Assembly: GCA_022820835.1 (NCBI GenBank)
Contig: JAJEET010000033.1
Coordinates: 1-56,050, forward strand
Reading direction: 5' to 3'
DNA: 56,050 bases
From: Candidatus Poribacteria bacterium
GTDB taxonomy: Bacteria; Poribacteria; WGA-4E; WGA-3G
The position numbers and the translations under genes are program-made. The notes below the pieces were generated by a model that was not told where the DNA came from, made no database searches, and saw nothing but the letters and a program-made list of their open reading frames with translations. Positions 25,501 to 34,500 of this stretch are shown piece by piece. Position 1 is the first letter of the stretch. Every line of letters begins with the position of its first letter.

Positions 25501-27283
25501 TTATCTATCTAACCGAACGATTTTATCTATGTCCCAGAGGAGAATCGTTCCACCACTGCTACTTGCAAGAGTTTTTCCATCAGGTGAGAACCGCAATGCA
25601 TCCACACTACTTGTATGTCCAATAAGGGTCGTCAGGAAGCGACCACTCGGGAGTTCCCACAAACGAATGAGGTTTGAGCGGCCCAGGGGGCTGTCATATA
25701 CACTGCCACCGGCGAGAATTTTCCCATCAGGTGAGAATGCCACAGCGGAGGTCGCGTTTGTATGCGTTTCAAAAGTCAGAATCTGTTTGCCAGTGGTTAC
25801 CTCCGACAATTGAATCGTCATGTCTCTACTCGCACTCGCGAGGATTTTGCTGTCGGGTGAGAATGCCCACGAGCGGATTATATCTTTATGCACTGTGATG
25901 TCAGAAATGCCGTGTCCAGTTGCAACATCCTGTAACCGAATGTTTTTCCAGTCTGAGTTAAATGTCAAAGAGGTTTTGCCATCTGGCGAGTGCAGCAATT
26001 GGTGATGCGCTTGATTCCTGATGTGTTTGATGTCTTGGGGGGCAATGCGTTGTGTACCTGTATCTATATCCCATGACTGTATATGATCGTGGTCTTCCCA
26101 GTTTGTAAGTGTTTTTGCATTATCGGAGAACAGTAACATCCTACCGTGGAATCTGGTATGTCCTGAGGCGAAACTGGAACGTTTTCCCGTTGCGGCATCC
26201 CACGCGTGAATCGCGCCATCCCAACCCCCCGTCAGGAGCGTACCCCCATCCGGTGAGAGTGCCAACGCTTCTACGCGCTTACTTCCATCATACGGCGTAC
26301 GGAACGATCTTAACAACGCGCCAGTGTCTACCTTCCATACGTGAATGTGAATATCCCATCCCTCATGGAAAGTATCTCTATCCTTCTCATCGTACCCACC
26401 TGTGCCGATAAGCGTGGTGCCATCTGGTGAAAATATCAAATTTTCCGGAAAATGCGCGTGGTGAACCGGCCTGTGTGACAAAGATTTGCCGTTTTGGAGT
26501 GTATGTAACAAAACACCTGCGTTTGGTAAACTACTGGCAAGCGTTTTTCCATCAGGAGAAAGTGCCAAACTCCAAATAGACGCACGTTATAGACGCACGT
26601 TTATCCGCTTTGATCAGTGACAGTTTTCGTCCGGTCCCGGCATCCCAGAGTCGTATGATGCCATCCGAATGTCCACTTGCAAAAGTTTTCCCATCCAATG
26701 AAAAAGCGAAGCCTTCAATCGCATTAGGATATGTCAGTGTCCTACTCCTATCAAGGAAAATTTTGAACGTATGGATCAGGTTATCTGTGTATCGGGTATG
26801 CCGTTTAATCTGTTCGCCAGTCTCCGTATCCCAGAAGATAAGCCTACCTTCCAATCTATCACCACTGACGACAGTTTTCCCATCAGGCGACACAGCAATA
26901 GCCTCAATGCCACGCCAATGTCCGGCAAAGAGTGCCATCTGCTCACCTGTCTCTATGTCCCACAACCGGACGGTTCCATCTAAACTCCCGCTCGCCAAGA
27001 AACGTCCATCCGCAGGGAAACCCAATGAGGTAACTATATCTGCATGTCCTACGAGAAGTGCAAGTTCTTCTCCAGTGTGTGCATTGTATATCCAAATGCC
27101 GATGCTGGTTGCAACCGCGATGCGGTTACCGTCCGGCGTGAATTTGATATCATACAGGCTACCCTTTCCAAGCCGAAGTTTAGCATTTTCAGGAAGCTGC
27201 CACCTGTTATATTCTTCTGCTGAGAGGTTTGGAATGAACTGGAATGAAACGAAGAGGAGTATGAGAGCGAAACGTTGTGTCAT
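25501..27283 (-). pseudogene. Secreted WD40 propeller protein, frameshifted by a 13-bp duplication
   Basis: Two overlapping minus-strand frames, 27283-26552 (243 codons) and 26568-25501, together match the intact paralogue at 28637-30439 end to end. The first has a signal peptide (MTQRFALILLFVSFQFIP, ending near LSA) and four to five WD40 blades. The second begins in the following blade and completes the propeller. The break lies at 26576-26601, where a 13-bp unit is repeated exactly. Removing one copy restores a continuous blade reading SIWSLALSPDG and a protein of 589 residues. The gene may be a recent pseudogene, a slippage-switched gene, or a sequencing artefact. It lies 209 bp upstream of the sigma factor fusion on the same strand. 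Confidence 0.85.
26576..26601. repeat. Exact 13-bp tandem duplication causing a frameshift
   Basis: ATAGACGCACGTT occurs at 26576-26588 and again at 26589-26601. Thirteen is not a multiple of three, so the second copy shifts the WD40 reading frame. Confidence 0.95.
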
Positions 27284-27355
27284 TTCTTAATTCCTTTTTC
27301 TTTTTCAAAGCCCCTATCTGTAGTGGTTTGTTTGGCAATCGAAACGCCTTAGAAA

Positions 27356-27384
27356 AGTATAACACCATTGACGTAGATTGTCAA
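27356..27384 (-). promoter_or_regulatory. Promoter of the frameshifted WD40 gene
   Basis: On the minus strand TTGACA (27384-27379), a 17-bp spacer and TATACT (27361-27356) form a near-consensus promoter about 70 bases before the start codon. The arrangement is conserved upstream of the intact paralogue. Confidence 0.65.
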
Positions 27385-27413
27385 ACGACACGAGAAAACG
27401 TCCCCGTTTTCTA

Positions 27414-27442
27414 TAGACTTACCTTCGGATCTATGATAACAT
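27414..27442 (+). promoter_or_regulatory. Possible promoter of the kinase-like gene
   Basis: TAGACT (27414-27419), a 17-bp spacer and TAACAT (27437-27442) lie 50 bases before the start at 27493. The same boxes, with much of the spacer, recur at 30709-30737 before the cupin gene. Confidence 0.4.
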
Positions 27443-27492
27443 ATTCGCTAACGGATTTTAATCTTTCAATAGGGTACAGGAGAAGCACCACC

Positions 27493-28629
27493 ATGGCAAA
27501 AAAAATGTCGTGCCCATTTTGTGGGACTCAGGTTGAATACGCTATCGAAAATTCACCGGAGTGGTACCGAGATCCGTCCCTACCCGTCTACCGAATCGAT
27601 TGCCATGATAAATGTAGGCAGTACTGGCTTGAAGCAATTTCTGACCCGCATTCACAAATCGATCCTGCCATCCTTTCCTTCTTAGATGCACTCGATGGTG
27701 AACAACGAACCTTTATTTCCGAATCAACACGACATGCTTGTGACAACGGCATTGCGATCGTTTATAACAGCAAAATTCTACAATACCTTATCACCGATTG
27801 GCACTATGCAAAAGCGGCTGTTATGTTGTATCCATTCAATGACATTTCATTCCAAATCAGTGGTGTCGGATTTGATTTTGCGAATATATTGTTTTTCTTG
27901 CACACTGAGGACACTCGATTCACACTGAGAATCTATCAGGCTGGAACCGCCATTGATAAAATCCGGTCCGAAATCTATTGGTTAAAGGCATTGCGGGACA
28001 AGGGACAAATCCAAACCCTCTCCCTTGTGGCTGGGCACAATGGCGAAATGATTCAATGTTCCTCTCCAAACGACCTACCGCCGCGCTACGCGGTTGTCCA
28101 CGATTGGATTCCCGGTGAGACGCTTAACACACTCCCCATAGGAGAAAAAACACCAGAACTGATTCGGAGGCTTGGGAGCATGGTAGGTCGCATGCACCAT
28201 GTATCGGAGACCTTAGAGCTCCCCGAATGGTTCAGCCGTCCTCGGTACGATACAGACTGGATTAACGAGAAAATTGAAGCATCACTCGGAAGTGATACGG
28301 ACGCTTCCGCAAAGGAACTTGCAAAACTTTCCGCGCTCTCTTCGCGCTTCTCACAGTTTGTTACACAACAAGGTGAAGGACGAGACGTTTTTGGGCTAAT
28401 CCACTCGGACCTGGAACCGCACAATATCATTATCTCCGAAGGACAACCCTGCCCAATTGACGTAATGGAGTTCGGATTCGGTTATTATATCTCAGACATT
28501 CTGACGCTTTCGCGCCACTTTAGTGAGGATGAACAGACGATTTTCTTTCACGGGTATCAAGAGATTCGGTCCCTTCCTCCAGATTACCGTCAACAGTTGG
28601 TTCTCTTTGAAGAGTTGCGTAGGCTGTAA
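27493..28629 (+). CDS. Aminoglycoside phosphotransferase-like kinase with N-terminal zinc-ribbon-like Cys motif
   Basis: The 378-residue protein belongs to the APH/choline-kinase-like fold. The catalytic loop is HSDLEPHN, with His304, Asp306 and Asn311. The following metal-binding motif, normally D-x-D in this family, reads Asp323-Val-Met-Glu326-Phe-Gly, so the second Asp is Glu. The N-terminus carries Cys7-x2-Cys10 and Cys37-x3-Cys41, which could bind zinc. The start is set at ATG 27493 with GGAG ten bases upstream; 72 earlier in-frame codons are unsupported and overlap the WD40 promoter. Small-molecule or protein phosphorylation is expected, but the substrate is unknown. Its stop is seven bases from the stop of the convergent WD40 gene. 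Confidence 0.8.
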   Translation: MAKKMSCPFCGTQVEYAIENSPEWYRDPSLPVYRIDCHDKCRQYWLEAISDPHSQIDPAILSFLDALDGEQRTFISESTRHACDNGIAIVYNSKILQYLITDWHYAKAAVMLYPFNDISFQISGVGFDFANILFFLHTEDTRFTLRIYQAGTAIDKIRSEIYWLKALRDKGQIQTLSLVAGHNGEMIQCSSPNDLPPRYAVVHDWIPGETLNTLPIGEKTPELIRRLGSMVGRMHHVSETLELPEWFSRPRYDTDWINEKIEASLGSDTDASAKELAKLSALSSRFSQFVTQQGEGRDVFGLIHSDLEPHNIIISEGQPCPIDVMEFGFGYYISDILTLSRHFSEDEQTIFFHGYQEIRSLPPDYRQQLVLFEELRRL

Positions 28630-28636
28630 GCATCTA

Positions 28637-30439
28637 CTATTCTGACTCTGCGATTTTACCCAAATCCCATAGGAGGATAGTGCCATCACCACTGCTGCTG
28701 GCAAGGATTTTTCCATCAGGTGAAAACCGCAAGGCATTCACATTACCTGTATGTCCATGGAGGGTTGTCAGAACACCTCCATTCGGGAGCTCCCACAGAC
28801 GAATAAGATTTGAACCGCCTTGGGTGTGATCATACACACTCCCACCGGCAAGGGTTTTTCCATCAGGTGAGAACGCTATAGCGACGGTTACGTGTGTGTG
28901 GGTATGGAGTCTTAGCATTTCGTCGCCTGTGACAACATCCCACAACCGGATCGTCATATCTTCGCCTGTACTGGCAAGCGTTTTCCCATCGGGTGAATGC
29001 GCGTACGTCCAGATTTTCCCCTTATGCCCCGTGATTCGATACATTTCGCTGCCGGTTGCAGCGTCCCGGACCTGAATGTACTTTCGATTTTCATCAATTT
29101 TTGCAGAGATCGCGCGATTTGGTGAGCGCATCACCTGTTTTTCGCTGGTTGTTTGCGGTACAGGGACTCCGATTTGGGCACCCGTGGTTGTATCCCAAAA
29201 CTTCTGCTGATCTCCACTCTTCCAACTGGTCAGTGTCCGACCATCTTTCAAAAACTCCAATGCCCTGTCCCCTCTACCGTGTCCTGTAGTGAAAGTAGAA
29301 TATGTACCTGTTGCCAGGTCCCACGAGTGAATCGCGCCCTCCCAACCACCGGTCAGGAGAGTACCCCCATCCGGTGAGAGTGCCAACGCCTCTACTCTCT
29401 TACTTTTATCGTGTGTAGGAAATGAAGTTAACAGTGCACCAGTGTCCACCTTCCATACATGGATGTGAGTATCCCATCCCTTATGGAAAGTATCTCTATC
29501 CTTCTCATAGTACCCACCCGTGCCAATAAGTCTCGTACCATCTGGCGAAAACACCAAATTTTCAGGAAAATGCGCGTGATGGACTCCTTTGTGCGACAGC
29601 GGTTCGCCTTTTTGGAGTGTATGTAACAAGGTTGCATTTGGAGAACTACTGGCAAGCGTTTTCCTATCGGGTGAAAATGCTAAACTCCGTATGTGTCGAA
29701 TATCCATACGAATATCCATATATGTGTGTTTCCTGAGCGTTGAAAGTTTTCGTCCTGACGCTGCACTCCATATCCGGACCCCGTCGCCATGTCCACTCGC
29801 GAAGGTTGTTCCATCAGGTGAAAAAGCAAGTGCGTCAATAAAATTAGGATCTCCCGCGTCAATCATATTCACATTAGGCTTTGATGTCCACCGTCGTAAA
29901 GAAAAGAAAGTTCGGAACCGGCGGATCGGGTCATCCCGGAATCCGCTGTGTCGTTTGATCTGTTCGCCAGTCTCTGTGTCCCAAAGGATAAGTGTGCTTT
30001 TCCATGTATCACTACTGACGAGGCTTTTTCCGTCTGGTGATACCGCGATGTTTTGTATCCAACCTCGATGTCCTGTAAGAAGGGCAATCTGTTTGCCGGT
30101 ATCTATATCCCACAACCGGATTGTTCCATCAGCACCTCCACTTGCCAAAAAGCGTCCGTCCGCTGGGAAACCCAATGAGGTAACTCTACCCGTGTGGCCT
30201 GTGAGAAGCGAGATTTCTTGACCGGTCTGTGCATCATATATCCAAATTCCGATGCTGGTTGCAACCGCGATTCGGTCCCCATCTGGAGTAAATTTTATAT
30301 CATGTAGTATGCCTTTTCCAAACCGAAGTTTCGCACCCTCAGGAAGATGCCACCGATTATAGTCTTCCGCGGAGAGATATGGAATGAACTGGAGTGAAAG
30401 GAAAAGAAGTGTGAGCAGAATGCGTCGTGTGATTTTCAT
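28637..30439 (-). CDS. Secreted WD40 repeat protein
   Basis: The 600-residue protein starts with a signal peptide (MKITRRILLTLLFLSLQFIP, cleavage likely after LSA). About eleven WD40-like blades follow, recognised by SPDG turns and WD-type strand ends such as IRLWD. It is closely similar to the propeller of the sigma factor fusion at 22667 and to the frameshifted gene at 25501. WD40 propellers are binding platforms; no catalytic motif is seen. Because it is exported, it may bind surface or periplasmic partners and could compete with or complement the sigma-linked propeller. It converges on the kinase-like gene with a 7-bp gap. Confidence 0.9.
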   Translation of the reverse strand: MKITRRILLTLLFLSLQFIPYLSAEDYNRWHLPEGAKLRFGKGILHDIKFTPDGDRIAVATSIGIWIYDAQTGQEISLLTGHTGRVTSLGFPADGRFLASGGADGTIRLWDIDTGKQIALLTGHRGWIQNIAVSPDGKSLVSSDTWKSTLILWDTETGEQIKRHSGFRDDPIRRFRTFFSLRRWTSKPNVNMIDAGDPNFIDALAFSPDGTTFASGHGDGVRIWSAASGRKLSTLRKHTYMDIRMDIRHIRSLAFSPDRKTLASSSPNATLLHTLQKGEPLSHKGVHHAHFPENLVFSPDGTRLIGTGGYYEKDRDTFHKGWDTHIHVWKVDTGALLTSFPTHDKSKRVEALALSPDGGTLLTGGWEGAIHSWDLATGTYSTFTTGHGRGDRALEFLKDGRTLTSWKSGDQQKFWDTTTGAQIGVPVPQTTSEKQVMRSPNRAISAKIDENRKYIQVRDAATGSEMYRITGHKGKIWTYAHSPDGKTLASTGEDMTIRLWDVVTGDEMLRLHTHTHVTVAIAFSPDGKTLAGGSVYDHTQGGSNLIRLWELPNGGVLTTLHGHTGNVNALRFSPDGKILASSSGDGTILLWDLGKIAESE

Positions 30440-30461
30440 TTCCGAATTTCCTTTGTAATGC

Positions 30462-30558
30462 GTTGGGTTTCACCGGTATCCTGGCGATTTTAGCCCATCA
30501 CAAAGCTTGAAAGTCATTTTCCGTGGACGATTTTTCGTAAATTTCCGTTCAACCCAAC
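30462..30558. repeat. Widely spaced inverted repeat upstream of the WD40 gene
   Basis: GTTGGGTT (30462-30469) and AACCCAAC (30551-30558) are complementary arms about 80 bases apart in the 370-bp gap 30440-30809. They could mark a small repeat element. The rest of this gap holds the two promoters listed below and nothing else that I see. Confidence 0.35.
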
Positions 30559-30650
30559 CTACGATGAGGCGGCTTTCTTAAATTGACACTTGTAGTAGGA
30601 TTTAAACCACGCCTACGGAACTAAATTCTTATATCAAAGTTCCTCATAAA

Positions 30651-30679
30651 AGCATAACACACCGATTTTAGATTGTCAA
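30651..30679 (-). promoter_or_regulatory. Promoter of the secreted WD40 gene
   Basis: On the minus strand TTGACA (30679-30674), a 17-bp spacer beginning ATCTA, and TATGCT (30656-30651). The -35 box and the start of the spacer are identical to those at 27356-27384. The leader would be about 205 bases. Confidence 0.6.
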
Positions 30680-30708
30680 ATGGTCCTGAAAGACTCCCTA
30701 TTTTTCTA

Positions 30709-30737
30709 TAGACTCACCTTCAAATTTATGATAACAT
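30709..30737 (+). promoter_or_regulatory. Possible promoter of the cupin gene
   Basis: TAGACT (30709-30714), a 17-bp spacer and TAACAT (30732-30737) lie about 70 bases before the cupin start. The spacer shares ACCTTC and TATGA with the copy at 27414-27442. Confidence 0.4.
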
Positions 30738-30809
30738 GTCTGCACAAAAGGGTTGGAATCTCTAAGGAGTCTTCACATGGAACACCGCTATCTATTTTAA
30801 GGAGGAAAA

Positions 30810-31220
30810 ATGAAACATATCTACCACAAAGAGGATGCCGAAGTCGTCCGTATTGAAGGCGAGGCACCACGCACACTGTACACACTCATCCAACCGAACA
30901 CCACGAATACCGAACATTTCGCTATGGGGTTGGAAGAAATTGATCCGAATAGCGAGATTCCACTCCACTCACATAGCGAAGCCGAAGAAATTATTTTCGT
31001 CTATGGCGGACAAGGAAAGGCGTATGTTGGCAATGAAGTCGCTGACTTGAAACCCGGCACAGTTATTTACCTCCCACCTAATGTTGAACACCGTTTTGTC
31101 AACACAGGCGATGAACCGCTTTGGATTACATGGACACTCTCGCCACCGGGATTTGAGAAGCAAATCCGAAAAATCGCAGACGGCACCGCCGGAATGGAAG
31201 TCTTTAGCGAGTCTCGTTAA
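30810..31220 (+). CDS. Cupin-domain protein
   Basis: The 136-residue protein is a single small beta-barrel. Cupin motif 1 gives metal ligands HSHSEAEE (near residues 53-60) and motif 2 gives the late His in PPNVEHRF (near 93). The barrel would bind one metal ion and either isomerise, oxidise or simply sense a small molecule; which one cannot be told. AAGGAGG five to six bases before the ATG is a strong ribosome binding site. It stands alone between the WD40 gene and the giant TPR gene. Confidence 0.88.
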   Translation: MKHIYHKEDAEVVRIEGEAPRTLYTLIQPNTTNTEHFAMGLEEIDPNSEIPLHSHSEAEEIIFVYGGQGKAYVGNEVADLKPGTVIYLPPNVEHRFVNTGDEPLWITWTLSPPGFEKQIRKIADGTAGMEVFSESR

Positions 31221-31526
31221 AATCATTTTTTCCTAAAATTATGCACCTTTTTTGCCCTTAAAGTGTGTCACTATAAGTAGACCATAAGTGTCAATTTTAG
31301 AAAAACAGGTGTGTTTCCTGCACTCAGAAAAGCCTTCCGAAATCGAACCCCTCGCATATCAGATATAGACTGTGAGGTGAATGTTTGCTCTTGAGTCCCG
31401 TAGGAACGGTATGTTTATAGTAAACCGACAGGTATTTAAATTCGTTATTTATTTTTGGAAATCGATTTAAAAGCCTCAAAAATTTTTAGACTTTTCAACA
31501 CCAAACATTTCCTCAAGGAGATTTTT
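31221..31526 (+). other. Intergenic leader region before the giant TPR gene
   Basis: This 306-bp stretch shows no gene. A weak promoter-like pair TTGAGT (31391-31396) and TTTATA (31414-31419), 17 bp apart, lies about 110 bases before the start. A small stem GTTT-ATAGT-AAAC overlaps its -10 box. An in-frame ATG-less extension from 31455 is not supported. Confidence 0.3.
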
Positions 31527-34500
31527 ATGTTCGCAAGAAATAAATGTGCAATCGTCGCGTGCCTCTTCTATTTCATATCCTGCACTCTCTACTTTTCCGC
31601 AATTACCTCTGCACAAGATACCCAAGACGAAAAAATTATCGAACGCTACAAATTGATGCTCAATCGCAACCCGAAAGAGGGGAGTACGTTTGACCGACTC
31701 TACCAATTTTATCTCGAAGACGCGGGTTTGGATGCCATGGTCACCGATTATCAGGCAGAAGCAGAAGCTAAACCTAACGATCCGAACCTCCAGCTTATCT
31801 TGGGACATATCCACAAACGCCTCGGAAAAGATACAGAGACGCTCGCCGCATACCAACGTGCCGTTGAACTTGCCTCTAACGATTATTATCCACGTTTCGC
31901 GTTAGGACAGATGTACGCAACCCTGCGTCGGCATGAAGACGCTATCCGAGAATTGACAAAAGCAGCGGAACTGTCTGAGCAGACACAGGCTGCGTCTCCT
32001 GAGGAATTGATGGCAATTTATAAAACACTCGGACGTGCTTATTTCAACCGAGACCGTGTAGACGAGGCGATTTCGGCGTGGACAAAAATCTCTGAACTCG
32101 ACCCGGAAAACATCTTCTCCCGCATTGAACTTGCTGATCTTTTTCGCGAACAACAACTCTACGATCAAGCAGTCGCACAACATGAAGCGATTATCGCACT
32201 TAAAACAGATGATCCCTACCGAATCTGCCTCAGTCACCGGGAAATCGGGAACATTCACGAAGAGAAAGGCGATTACGAGGGAGCCATCCAAAGTTACGAA
32301 GCCGCATTGGTATTGACAGCACCCGGAAACTGGATCCGCAAGGACCTTCAACACCGTATTACGGGCATTCATGCCGCAGACGGGAACTGGGAAGGTTTAA
32401 TCGCACACTATAATGAAAAACTTCAACAGACACCCAACGATCCGGAATTAATCGGTTTGCTGGCAGCTGCCTACATTGAGAACCAGCAGCCGGACGAAGG
32501 AATCGCCGCCTATCAGAATGCACTTGAACTCGTACCGACAGACACCGGACTCCGTTTGAACCTAATCACAGCGTTCCGTAACGCAGAAAAATATGAGGAT
32601 GCCGCTGCAGCCTACGAATCCCTCAGCGAACAACTACCAGACGATTTCGGCATCTATCGCGAACTCGGCGAGTTATACTTGCAATTGGATGATGAAGACA
32701 AGGCAAGAGCAACCTATCAACGCATGCTCGCTCGTGACCCTGATAACGCAAGCACACACCTCATTCTCGCGGAAATTTACGCCAATCACGAATGGATAGA
32801 CGATGCCATCGCAGCCCATCAATCAGCCCTTTCGATTGCGCCCAACAATCTTGATTATATTGAGTATTTCGGCGAATTCTACTTCCGCCAAGGGGACCGG
32901 GCAAAAAGTTTAGAGACATGGAATCAGATGGTCGATGGCGATAAGGCGATCGCTGAAAATTATGACCGACTCGCAAAGCTGCTTGAGAGCAAAGCGCGGG
33001 TACTCAACAGCGGCACCGAAGCCATCGCTGCAAGTCGAAAGGCTGTTGCATTGGCACCCGACGTATACCGGTATCGTGAGGCATTGGCAAAACGGCTCCT
33101 GGAGAACAGAGATTATGACGAAGCGTTAGCGGAGTATACTGAAGCCGCGAAACTCGCACCAAACGAATTTTTCGCCGAACAGATGGATAACCAGCGAATC
33201 GAAATCTTCCGTAGGCAAGGGACACTGGTTGAAAAAATTGAAGGGCTGGAAGCAGCACTTGAAAAACCAGACACCGCCTCTGCTGATACCTTCACCCAAT
33301 ACAAGCAGCTCGTCAAGATGTACCTCAAGTTAGGGAATACCACCTACGCGCTTGAGGTACTTATGAAAGCGAAAAACGCCCAACCCGACGATGTGCTTGT
33401 CAACCGTTGGCTCGCCGAAATCTATACGCTACAAGGGCGACGTGAGGACGCTAACGCTGCCTATACCTATCTCATTGAAATCGATGCCGCAAATGCCCGC
33501 GAATACTATACAAACATCGCGCGTTCCTATCTCGAAATCATGGATTTTGATGCCGCAACGGATGCCGCAAAGCAGGCGATCGCACACAGTCCGCGGAACC
33601 CCGAAGGGCATCAGATGCTCGCACAGATCGCTACACAGGCAGCAGATTATCAAACCGCTATTGATAGTTTCAAACAGGCGATTCGCCTGCGACCAGAAGC
33701 CACCAACATCCGCTCCGAACTCGCAGAAATTTACAAACTTTCTGGAAACGCTCGACAGGCACTTGAACAGTACTGGCGATGCTGGGAATTAAGCACAAGC
33801 GTCAGCGAAAAACTCGCTTTTGTTAACCCGCTTTCGGAGGTATATTACGATTTAGGACGGCGCGGCGAGTTAGAAGAAAGACTGAAACAGATAGCGACAA
33901 CAAACACAGCTGATGTGGCTCCCGTCGTTGCATTGGCAGAAATCTATAACATGGAGGGCGATTTACCGAACGCACGTTTCCAACTCGCACGCGCATTAGA
34001 CAGAGATCGAGAAAACCCAGACCTCTTGGCACAACTCGTCAAAATCAGTCTTGACCTCGGCGATACGCAGGACGCACTCTCCTACCAGCAGCGACTCGTC
34101 AAGGCGCAACCGAATCCGACACATCGGCAACGACTCGGCGAACTCCTATTCGACGTAGGACGCGAACAGGAAGCGATTCAGGCATGGACGAAACTTCTGC
34201 ATACCAAAAATCAACCCTTTGAGGCAGACATCAAACTCGCAACGCTGCTGATCCAGCATGGACTCCTCGACGAGGCGGTTTCTGTGCTCGACAGAGCCGC
34301 TGAAAAGGTGACAGGTACGAACACACATATTGCACTGTATCAACTCGGTGCAGCACTCGTCGAAATGAACGAATACGACAGCGCGCGTTCTCACTTCCAA
34401 AAGGTCCTTGATATGCCCGAACCTTCTCAGAACACCACGACAACAGCACCCCGTACAACATCGGGACCTCCGGGTATTAATACAGACAGGTTCAATCTCC

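Noticed and set aside
27277..27492. N-terminal extension of the kinase-like gene
   Set aside because: It overlaps the promoter region of the divergent WD40 gene, has no ribosome binding site, and its residues look random.
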